Shown piece after piece: positions 6,722 to 11,755 of a DNA stretch of 11,755 nucleotides (position 1 is its first letter; the number at the start of each line of letters is the position of its first letter). Under the pieces are notes generated by a model that did no database searches, was not told where the DNA came from, and saw nothing but the letters and a program-made list of their open reading frames with translations. Both the position numbers and the translations under genes were made by a program. This DNA comes from Gudongella sp034004165. Lineage in GTDB: Bacteria > Bacillota > Clostridia > Tissierellales > Tissierellaceae. The stretch covers positions 1-11,755 of the forward strand of contig JAVEXI010000053.1 in NCBI GenBank assembly GCA_034004165.1, given 5' to 3'.

Positions 6722-7429
6722 TTACATTATTGGTATCTCTTTGTTATTGATATCTAAAATTTGAATTCTGTTGCTCCCACCAAGATTATCTTGTACCAAT
6801 TCAGCTAAATCTTCCAGTGCCTGTTCAAATTCTTTCGTCCTGCTTTCATCCACTAACTCTATACATAAAAAAGCATTCTTTGTATTCTCTGTTAGCATTG
6901 TTCTAGTTGATTCTCTCCAATTCCAGCATCTGCAGATTGCTCCAGCATCATCTTTATAAATAATTTCTCCTTCATATGGTGGAGCACTTTCATCTGAACC
7001 AAGAGTAATAAAATCTTCATCTCCATTCGCTTGAGTCAATCGCATCTCTCCAACAAAGGTATCAATATCTTCGCCACCACATGGCAACGCATATCTAAGA
7101 GAAATAGAATTATATATATCTACAAGTGGATTGATAGTTCCAAGATGATTCCCATTAGCTACACGCTTTAATAGCGCCTCAATAGACGAACGTGCACCTT
7201 TTTTTGTCTTGAATTTCTGAAATGCTTCACGCCACACTTGGATGACATCATTTTTACTGAATTCTTCATGAGTTAAATACTTTGAAATTTCCTTTTCAGC
7301 ATCCAACAAGAGTGTTTTATACTTGTCTTCATTTTGGATGGTATTATCAATATTGTTGCAAACAATAACACCAATTTTTGCATTGGGAAATAATCCCCAA
7401 AAGTCATCTTCAATTATAAATTTTTTCAT
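6722..7429 (-). CDS. Stand-alone B3/B4 tRNA-synthetase-like domain protein
   Basis: This 235-residue protein matches the B3/B4 domain of the phenylalanyl-tRNA synthetase beta subunit as a free-standing protein. Motifs: VIQVWREAFQKF (about 62-73), ARSSIEALLKRV (79-90), the signature INPLVDIYNSISLRYALPCG (99-118), then GEMRLT (127-132), GEIIYKDD (154-161) and CRCWNWRESTRT (167-178). In synthetases this fold edits mischarged tRNA; free-standing copies are thought to bind or deacylate mischarged tRNA, but the substrate is not evident here. The start ATG at 7429 has a GGGGG ribosome binding site overlapping the region just after the upstream metallopeptidase stop; the genes are 11 bp apart, so they form an operon. 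The length is typical of the family. Confidence 0.88.
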   Translation of the reverse strand: MKKFIIEDDFWGLFPNAKIGVIVCNNIDNTIQNEDKYKTLLLDAEKEISKYLTHEEFSKNDVIQVWREAFQKFKTKKGARSSIEALLKRVANGNHLGTINPLVDIYNSISLRYALPCGGEDIDTFVGEMRLTQANGDEDFITLGSDESAPPYEGEIIYKDDAGAICRCWNWRESTRTMLTENTKNAFLCIELVDESRTKEFEQALEDLAELVQDNLGGSNRIQILDINNKEIPIM

Positions 7430-7440
7430 TGAGTGACCCC

Positions 7441-8151
7441 CTATTGATAAGAAGAATTAAGAGATATTTGATTGTTCAAGTTAGCTTTCACAGTTCTCCA
7501 ATTAGGATAAAACACATCCATATATGCTTTGAAGGCATCATTATGATTCTTTTCCAATAAATGGACAAGCTCGTGTATTATAACATATTCAAGACATTCA
7601 GAGGATTTCTTTACTAGCTGCAAATTAATCCATATACGCTTTGCTTGTATATTACATGTACCCCATCTAGTCCTCATATTTTTAACTTTCCACTCATTTG
7701 CTTTAACACCAACAATCCTCTCGCATTTCTCAAGTACTGATGGAATAGCATTTTTTAATACTCTTCTGTACCATTCATCCATTACATAAGCACGTTGATG
7801 AGGAGTGCTGTCTTCACTCACCTGCAAGACGATATTTTGACCACTTATATAAACATCATTTTGTATATTACTATATATAATTTCCAAACAATACCGCTTA
7901 CCCCATAGGTAATAGCTTTCACCGGTCTCATATTTTCGTTCAGCTTGTATTGGTTGTTCCAAAAATTTCTGGCGTTGTTTTCTAATCCATGCTATTCGAG
8001 ATACCGCAAACATACGGATTGTATCATCTGACGTAAACAAAGGTGCAGTTATCTTCACCTTTCCATCAGGAGGAATAACTCGTATATACATATTTTTTAT
8101 ATTCTTCTTTTCTGCGGATATGTTAATCCCATACACGTTCAGATTTATCAT
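7441..8151 (-). CDS. YgjP-type zinc metallopeptidase (DUF45, WLM-related)
   Basis: The 236-residue product has the YgjP/DUF45 layout: a beta-rich N-terminus with the motif IAWIRKQRQKFL (about 53-64), the conserved MRTRWGTC (159-166), and the zinc site IIHELVHLLEKNH (191-203), in which H193, H197 and H203 would bind zinc and E194 act in catalysis. Family members are cytoplasmic and often sit next to restriction or stress genes; their physiological substrate is poorly known. Start: ATG at 8151, with GGGAG seven bases upstream. A longer in-frame ATG at 8190 would add 13 residues (MDLMKLNRAGRIL) but lacks a good ribosome binding site. The gene is followed after 11 bp by the B3/4 gene and has its own promoter. 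Confidence 0.88.
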   Translation of the reverse strand: MINLNVYGINISAEKKNIKNMYIRVIPPDGKVKITAPLFTSDDTIRMFAVSRIAWIRKQRQKFLEQPIQAERKYETGESYYLWGKRYCLEIIYSNIQNDVYISGQNIVLQVSEDSTPHQRAYVMDEWYRRVLKNAIPSVLEKCERIVGVKANEWKVKNMRTRWGTCNIQAKRIWINLQLVKKSSECLEYVIIHELVHLLEKNHNDAFKAYMDVFYPNWRTVKANLNNQISLNSSYQ

Positions 8152-8201
8152 CAGTATTCTCCCTGCTCGATTAAGCTTCATCAAATCCATTTACTTGAAT
8201 A

Positions 8202-8226
8202 GCCCCCACGATCTGACCCCGTGGGC
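8202..8226 (-). promoter_or_regulatory. 5'-end hairpin of the metallopeptidase transcript, GGGGTC type
   Basis: CCCACG (8205-8210) pairs with CGTGGG (8220-8225) around a 9-nt loop. The predicted transcription start is about 8223, so the RNA would begin with this hairpin, which could protect the 5' end. On the minus strand it carries CGGGGTCAG, identical to part of the hairpin at 981-1005. Confidence 0.5.
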
Positions 8227-8229
8227 AAT

Positions 8230-8258
8230 ATTATAAAACTAAACTCCCAAGTTTTCAA
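8230..8258 (-). promoter_or_regulatory. Promoter of the metallopeptidase-B3/4 operon
   Basis: Minus-strand TTGAAA (8258-8253), a 17-bp spacer and a perfect TATAAT (8235-8230). Direct repeats overlap it. Confidence 0.75.
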
Positions 8259-8279
8259 GTTTTTAACTCTCAAGTTTTT
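8242..8279. repeat. Direct repeats over the -35 region
   Basis: AACTCCCAAGTTTT (8242-8255) recurs as AACTCTCAAGTTTT (8265-8278), 13 of 14 identical and 23 bp apart, with a further CAAGTTTTT between them (8256-8264). Repeats overlapping a promoter are candidates for regulator binding, but simple AT-rich sequence could produce them by chance. Confidence 0.45.
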
Positions 8280-8345
8280 AGATTTTTACTCTAGATCTCC
8301 CGTATCTGCTTATGCTTCTTCTGGCCAATGAATTTAATTTACAAT

Positions 8346-8392
8346 TGAAAAAAGTGATATCCTTACTCTATATAGAATAACGAATACCACTT
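8346..8392 (-). terminator. Intrinsic terminator after the XRE-desulfoferrodoxin gene
   Basis: An 18-nt arm (8352-8369) pairs with 8374-8392 around loop ATAT, with one bulge and a few G-U pairs on the RNA. On the minus strand the stem is followed by six U residues. It begins 26 bp after the stop at 8418. Confidence 0.8.
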
Positions 8393-8417
8393 AAAAAGAT
8401 CTTCAGAATACAACGCA

Positions 8418-9005
8418 CTATTTTATTGAGTATGTGTATAAGCCATGATTAATACAGTAAACATATAGTTTGCCCCCTTTAGATATCGGGAATCTAGACG
8501 TAGGGCTTTGTTCTGGATACAAGCGATTAAGAAATATTCTATCACTCTGTACATAAGCAACAAAGGAAAGATAATGCTCTTTTTCCATAGGATGATCAAA
8601 GCTAACATAATAATCCATATCTATTTCTTCTATTTTGATTCTGGGTTCTTCTAGCGTTTCTACAGGTACAAGCTTTTCTAGTTTTCTTCCACAGCAAAAA
8701 ATAGATGCAGCTCCTGTGCTTACCAAAATATTTCCGCAGGAAGGACAAACATAAAAGCCTACCTTGCTTATATTTCCAATATCTGGCTTGTTTATTGTAA
8801 TTTCTCCCTGCATCATCTGTTTCATATCAACACCCAAAATGGCAGATAGGTCAGGCCATAATGATAAGTCAGGACAACCCAAACCACATTCCCATTTCGA
8901 AACAGTTTGATTCTGAATGCCAAGTGCATCTGCTACATTTTTCTGAGTAAATCCTTTTTCCTTTCTAAGCTTGGCTATTAACTTTCCTATTTTAACACAA
9001 TCCAT
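8418..9005 (-). CDS. XRE regulator fused to a desulfoferrodoxin-like (superoxide reductase-like) domain
   Basis: This 195-residue protein has an N-terminal Cro/CI helix-turn-helix (about 4-62, FTQKNVADALGIQNQTVSKW). Next come a desulforedoxin-like knuckle with C87, C90, C104 and C105 (VCPSCGN and FCCGRKL) and a C-terminal part like the iron domain of superoxide reductase: HPMEKEHYLSF (138-148) and YCINHGL (183-189). In superoxide reductase, two histidines of the HPM..EHY segment and the Cys and His of the YC..HG segment bind the active-site iron. H138, H144, C184 and H187 are in the matching places. A further histidine ligand, expected earlier (EKH or EEH motif), is not visible: the region reads EEPRIKI. 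The design suggests a redox- or metal-responsive repressor rather than an efficient enzyme; this is inference. GAGGTGG lies just upstream of the start. It is preceded by the GIY-YIG gene at 44 bp. Confidence 0.85.
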   Translation of the reverse strand: MDCVKIGKLIAKLRKEKGFTQKNVADALGIQNQTVSKWECGLGCPDLSLWPDLSAILGVDMKQMMQGEITINKPDIGNISKVGFYVCPSCGNILVSTGAASIFCCGRKLEKLVPVETLEEPRIKIEEIDMDYYVSFDHPMEKEHYLSFVAYVQSDRIFLNRLYPEQSPTSRFPISKGGKLYVYCINHGLYTYSIK

Positions 9006-9049
9006 AATTCCACCTCTATCTGTTCTTTTAGCCTTACTAGGCTAATTAT

Positions 9050-9394
9050 TTACTGCCATATCTTCATTGCATCTGGATTAGAGAGAAAGCACTCTTTTCT
9101 TAATTCTTCTAATTCGGCTGAATAATCCTCATTTGGATCTTCATACTTAAAGATTTTGACAACTGATAATTCAAATCCTTCCAACCCATACTGGTTCCAA
9201 AGCTCTAATAAGCGTTTATTAGGATACCAGTTGGCTGATAATTTTGTGTTAATACTATTAAAACTGGCCCTTGTATCTTGAGATATACCCAAGAATGTTT
9301 CTCCAGTTTCCTTGCAATGATAGGAAATTACACCCATCTCAGGTCTCCTATTTTTATATGATTCTAATAGTTCTTTTCTTCTTTTTTTATCCAT
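9050..9394 (-). CDS. GIY-YIG nuclease-like domain protein
   Basis: The 114-residue product has a charged N-terminus (MDKKRRKELLESYKNRRPEM) and then a GIY-YIG-like core: GVISY (21-25) in place of GIY, TFLGIS (33-38) in place of YIG, R42, YPNKRLLELWNQYGLEGFE (57-75) and an acidic helix (about 87-102). It resembles small Firmicute proteins that pair this core with the PNK.L...WN.YG segment. The degenerate GIY and YIG triplets make nuclease activity uncertain. The start ATG at 9394 is preferred over an in-frame TTG at 9409, because the GAGGG ribosome binding site lies eight bases before the ATG and overlaps the TTG. It is followed after 44 bp by the XRE-desulfoferrodoxin gene and probably co-transcribed with it. 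Confidence 0.75.
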   Translation of the reverse strand: MDKKRRKELLESYKNRRPEMGVISYHCKETGETFLGISQDTRASFNSINTKLSANWYPNKRLLELWNQYGLEGFELSVVKIFKYEDPNEDYSAELEELRKECFLSNPDAMKIWQ

Positions 9395-9414
9395 CTTTTT
9401 CACCCTCAAATACT

Positions 9415-9420
9415 AGTATA
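9415..9420 (-). promoter_or_regulatory. Possible -10 element of the GIY-YIG/XRE operon
   Basis: Minus-strand TATACT lies about 21 bp before the ATG at 9394. No good -35 is found 17 bp upstream (CTATTT), so an activator or another promoter would be needed. The leader would be very short. Confidence 0.3.
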
Positions 9421-9434
9421 ACCTATATTACTAT

Positions 9435-9459
9435 AAAAAATAGTCTACGTTTCGTAGAC
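9435..9459 (-). terminator. Strong intrinsic terminator upstream of the GIY-YIG gene
   Basis: GTCTACG (9443-9449) and CGTAGAC (9453-9459) form a perfect 7-bp stem with a 3-nt loop, followed on the minus strand by TATTTTTT. It would stop minus-strand transcription entering from the right; no intact minus-strand gene lies between it and guaA, whose 3' end is about 940 bp away. Confidence 0.8.
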
Positions 9460-9540
9460 CTATCTATAGCCCCACTAAGCTCTACATACCACTTAGCCCA
9501 GTTATGTAAATAACCAACGGGAAATGACTGTGGGTTAGGA
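9460..9540. other. Short non-coding stretch before the inverted repeat
   Basis: I see no gene, promoter or repeat here. It separates the terminator at 9435-9459 from the long inverted repeat at 9541-9600. Confidence 0.4.
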
Positions 9541-9600
9541 CAATTGCAAAACTAAATTAGACCCCTATTGAATTTAGAGTCTAATTTAGTTTTGTAATTG
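9541..9600. repeat. 60-nt inverted repeat, MITE- or terminator-like
   Basis: Arms 9541-9562 and 9579-9600 are 22 nt each and complementary except at one position (the G at 9546), around a 16-nt loop that contains CCCTATTG. The core of the arms is ACTAAATTAGAC. It abuts the 5' end of the KilA-N pseudogene and may mark an insertion boundary. It could equally be the stem of a terminator, but no U-tract was seen. Confidence 0.65.
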
Positions 9601-10114
9601 AGTATTCATATGTCAGGAATGAAACAGCACAAGGACATGAAATAGCTGTTCTTGCTTATGAGGACCAAGACGACTTTGTTAGCCTAACTGATATAGCAAA
9701 GCAAAGAAATTAATATGCACCAGCAGATGTTATAAAAAACTGGCTACGAAGCAGAAGTACTATTGAATACTTAGGGTTATGAGAAAAATTACATAATCCA
9801 AGTTTTAAACTGGTCGAATTCGACCAGTTTAGAAATGAGTCAGGTAGCAATTCTTTTGTTCTATCTCCTAAAAAATGGATATTATCAACTAATGCCATTG
9901 GAGTTGTATCTAAGGCTGGGACTTTGCCACTATAGAAGAGTTAATAGTAATGGCAAACCTTGAGTCAGCTAATGCCCAATATATCTCAGAAAATATATCA
10001 CAATCAGAAAGACTACAAAAGTTAAATCAAATGGCTAGATTCCAATTGAAATATCTATTAAATTCTTCTGTTGCAAATAGATTAGACACCAGAAAACCTC
10101 TAGATAGTAAATAA
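9600..10114 (+). pseudogene. KilA-N domain protein, degraded (two nonsense codons, internal deletion, frameshift)
   Basis: Plus-strand translation in the frame of 9600 gives IAVLAYEDQDDFVSLTDIAK, then APADVIKNWLRSRSTIEYLG, then NPSFKLVEFDQFRNESGSNS and SPKKW...TNAIGVVSKAG, matching the KilA-N DNA-binding domain found in phages and mobile elements. It is broken by TAA (9711-9713), by TGA (9780-9782, where the family has Trp in LGLWE) and by TAG (9933-9935). From 9932 another frame gives IEELIVMANLESANAQYISE and SQSERLQKLNQMARFQLKYL, ending at TAA 10112-10114; this matches the family C-terminus. By recollection of the family, roughly 100-130 residues between the two parts are missing. No in-frame start codon is visible, so the 5' end is also lost. 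It is a dead accessory gene, probably a remnant of a mobile element. Confidence 0.85.
9806..9831. repeat. Perfect 26-bp palindrome within the KilA-N remnant
   Basis: TAAACTGGTCGAA (9806-9818) is followed immediately by its exact reverse complement (9819-9831). It covers the codons of the conserved FKLVEFDQF segment. Confidence 0.8.
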
Positions 10115-10129
10115 ATATCTACATCAAAA

Positions 10130-10169
10130 GACACCATGAAATCTTATTCAGATTTCTATGGTGTCTCAT
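10130..10169. terminator. Terminator-like hairpin between the pseudogene and guaA
   Basis: GACACCATGAAATCT (10130-10144) pairs with 10150-10165 (one bulged T) around a 5-nt loop. On the minus strand the stem is followed by TTTT, and on the plus strand by CATTTAT. It could end the KilA-N transcript, the guaA transcript, or both. Confidence 0.7.
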
Positions 10170-10176
10170 TTATATC

Positions 10177-10195
10177 GGGCCAGCGAAGCTAGCCC
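10177..10195. repeat. Compact G+C-rich hairpin with a GAA loop
   Basis: GGGCCAGC (10177-10184) and GCTAGCCC (10188-10195) pair, with one mismatch that is a G-U wobble in the minus-strand RNA, around loop GAA. The tip GCGAAGC is the known exceptionally stable DNA mini-hairpin. Confidence 0.6.
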
Positions 10196-10210
10196 CTACA
10201 AGTACTTAAA

Positions 10211-10310
10211 AGATGTCATTCCAGCGCAGTAAGTCATCGCTCAGCCGTAGATGTCATTCCAGCGCCGTAGGTTGCTGAACTACTCAGCCGTAAGTTGCGG
10301 ACTTTTGGAC
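10211..10310. repeat. Tandem G+C-rich intergenic repeats
   Basis: AGATGTCATTCCAGCGC occurs at 10211-10227 and 10249-10265, perfect 17-bp copies 38 bp apart. Each is followed within 15-30 bp by CTCAGCCGTA (10240-10249 and 10284-10293 approximately). A 12-bp part, AGATGTCATTCC, recurs at 10395-10406, over the 3' end of guaA. The region is clearly richer in G+C than its neighbours. I see no gene in 10170-10399. Confidence 0.7.
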
Positions 10311-10399
10311 ACTTTCAGTTGCCAAAAGCCTCGCCAACTCTGGCAGAAGACATCTTTAGCCAATCAGCCATGAGCACAGCCCAGGCTTCTTGGAAGATG

Positions 10400-11689
10400 T
10401 CATTCCCATTCAATTGTTCCTGCTGGTTTTGGTGTCAAGTCGTACAGTACTCTGTTGACTCCTTTTACTTCATGGGTTATTCTGTGTGTTATTTTGTCTA
10501 GGATATCGTAGGGTATTCTCTCGATGGTTGCGGTCATTGCGTCTACTGTGTTGACGGCTCTGATGACTACTGGCCATTCGAAGCTTCTCTTGTGATCTTT
10601 CACTCCTACTGATTTAACATCAGGCACTACTGTGAAATACTGCCAGACTTTTCCTTCAAGTCCTGCTATAGCAAATTCTTCTCTTAGTATTGCATCGGAT
10701 TCTCTAACTGCTTCTAAACGATCTTTTGTGATTGCACCAATACATCTGACTCCTAGTCCTGGACCTGGAAACGGCTGTCTGAATACCATAGATTTTGGCA
10801 ATCCAAGTGCAAGTCCGCATTCTCTAACTTCGTCTTTGAATAACATTTTAAGTGGCTCTATTAGTTCAAACTGTAGGTCTTCTGGCAGCCCTCCAACGTT
10901 GTGATGACTTTTAACTGCTTTAACAGTCTTTGTGCCGGACTCCACAATATCAGGATATATGGTCCCCTGGGCTAAAAATCTCACATCTGTCAGTTTTCTC
11001 GCTTCATCCTCAAATACTCTTATAAACTCAGTTCCAATTATCTTTCGCTTTTCCTCAGGATCTGCAACTCCTTCAAGCTTAGTTAGGAATCTTTCGGATG
11101 CGTCTACATAAACAAGGTTTGCGCCCATTTCATCTCCAAAAACTCTGACTACCTCTTCAGGCTCTCCCTTTCTTAGGAGTCCGTGGTTGACGTGTACACA
11201 TGTCAGTTGTTTTCCTATGGCTTTTATAAGGAGCGCAGCTACTACGGAAGAATCCACTCCGCCTGAAAGCGCCAATAGTACATGCCCGTCACCAACCTGA
11301 GCCTTAATTTCCTTAAGCTGTTCTGCAATAAAGTTGTCTATACTCCAGTTTCGTTCAGCTTTACATTTGCCAAACACAAATTCTTTCATTTCTTCTTTTC
11401 TCTCGTTTTCATCCTCTGGCCAGGGTGCTGAACCATCGTGGTCTGCAGAATATATTGGTACTCCAAGATTTCTGATTGCATCAGATTCTTTGATTACAAC
11501 TCCGTCTACAACTCTGTTTACTCCGCCATTTAAAATAATTCCTTTAATATTTGATATTCTTGAAAGCTCTTCCTCTGTCATGTCGTGAGGGTGTATTTCT
11601 GTAAATACTCCCAGTTCTCTGATTTCTCTTGCTATATATGCATTCCTTGTGCTTCCCATATCGATAATTAATATTTTATCCTGCTCCAT
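10400..11689 (-). CDS. guaA: GMP synthase with shortened glutamine amidotransferase domain
   Basis: The product is 429 residues against about 510-525 for usual GuaA. GuaA converts XMP, ATP and glutamine (or ammonia) to GMP, the last step of guanylate synthesis, in the cytoplasm. The ATP-pyrophosphatase part is intact: the PP-loop SGGVDSS at 142-148, then HVNHGLLRKGE, AQGTIYPDIVESG and KAVKSHHNVGGLP. So are RQPFPGPGLGVRC and the C-terminal TPKPAGTIEWE. The N-terminal class I amidotransferase starts normally (ILIIDMG...IAREIRELGVFTEIHP; GIILNGGVNRV at 50-60), but after VPIY (77-80) it jumps to SADHDGSAPW and a short acidic linker. The GxCxGxQ nucleophile region and the HPE motif are absent. The enzyme therefore probably uses free ammonia or a separate glutaminase. 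The start ATG at 11689 has GGAGG seven bases upstream. The reading frame is uninterrupted and codon use looks normal, so this is a variant rather than a broken gene. Confidence 0.93.
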   Translation of the reverse strand: MEQDKILIIDMGSTRNAYIAREIRELGVFTEIHPHDMTEEELSRISNIKGIILNGGVNRVVDGVVIKESDAIRNLGVPIYSADHDGSAPWPEDENERKEEMKEFVFGKCKAERNWSIDNFIAEQLKEIKAQVGDGHVLLALSGGVDSSVVAALLIKAIGKQLTCVHVNHGLLRKGEPEEVVRVFGDEMGANLVYVDASERFLTKLEGVADPEEKRKIIGTEFIRVFEDEARKLTDVRFLAQGTIYPDIVESGTKTVKAVKSHHNVGGLPEDLQFELIEPLKMLFKDEVRECGLALGLPKSMVFRQPFPGPGLGVRCIGAITKDRLEAVRESDAILREEFAIAGLEGKVWQYFTVVPDVKSVGVKDHKRSFEWPVVIRAVNTVDAMTATIERIPYDILDKITHRITHEVKGVNRVLYDLTPKPAGTIEWE

Positions 11690-11699
11690 TTAGACCCCT

Positions 11700-11755
11700 C
11701 CGGTATAAAATTAGTATATTTTAAACATGTCACCCATGTAATTCTCAATAAATAT
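11700..11755 (-). promoter_or_regulatory. guaA upstream region with short palindrome
   Basis: ACATG (11725-11729) and CATGT (11735-11739) form an inverted repeat with a 5-bp gap. An AT-rich TATACT (11718-11713 on the minus strand) may be a -10, but the -35 is unclear; GTGACA overlaps the palindrome at a poor distance. No purine riboswitch is visible in the 66 bp available, and one further right cannot be excluded. Confidence 0.35.

Noticed and set aside
9710..9898. Minus-strand ORF of 62 codons
   Set aside because: It is antisense to the KilA-N remnant, whose plus-strand translation clearly matches a family.
10211..10310. CRISPR array
   Set aside because: Only two full repeat copies of 17 bp with unequal, partly repeated spacers and no cas genes.
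10295..10904. Plus-strand ORFs over guaA and its 3' flank
   Set aside because: Shadows of the conserved guaA frame; the first starts in repeat DNA.

Overview
The window looks like chromosomal DNA from a low-G+C Gram-positive anaerobe of the Clostridia (Tissierella/Alkaliphilus-like is a guess). Pointers are AT-rich DNA with strong AGGAGG-type ribosome binding sites, U-tailed terminators, XRE regulators with membrane tails, and a GuaA whose ATPase half reads as clostridial. No rRNA, tRNA, CRISPR array or intact transposase was seen.

Layout. (1) 1-789, minus: an ABC transporter permease of the SsuC/TauC/ThiX type that runs off the left edge. (2) 1130-4535, plus: a tightly coupled three-gene operon in which both junctions are 4-bp ATGA overlaps. 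It encodes a polytopic membrane protein, a radical SAM/SPASM-like enzyme with an unusual CX7CX6C cluster motif, and a 496-residue coiled-coil protein that begins with a V-T-N-S-S-S motif and has one cysteine. It ends at a strong hairpin. This is the best candidate for an undescribed system: a possible radical-SAM modification system acting on a large protein rather than a small peptide. (3) 4778-5752, plus: an XRE regulator with six membrane segments. (4) 5773-6431, minus: a hicA-hicB toxin-antitoxin pair with an excellent promoter, a palindrome inside the promoter spacer, and a toxin ORF that lacks ATG, GTG or TTG. (5) 6722-8151, minus: an operon of a YgjP-type metallopeptidase and a stand-alone B3/B4 tRNA-synthetase-like domain protein. 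(6) 8418-9394, minus: a GIY-YIG-like protein followed by an XRE regulator fused to a desulfoferrodoxin-like domain. (7) 9541-10400: decayed and repeat-rich DNA with a 60-nt inverted repeat, a KilA-N pseudogene with two nonsense codons and an internal deletion, a terminator-like hairpin, and tandem G+C-rich repeats. (8) 10400-11689, minus: guaA with an intact ATP-pyrophosphatase/dimerisation half but a glutaminase domain about 85 residues short and missing its catalytic Cys/His/Glu region.

Working together: the 1130-4535 genes are almost certainly co-translated, and the enzyme, candidate substrate and membrane protein suggest modification followed by membrane-linked action; this is inference. 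HicB should neutralise HicA and repress their shared promoter. The accessory modules are separated by clear intrinsic terminators, which supports treating them as independent units in a housekeeping (guaA) neighbourhood.
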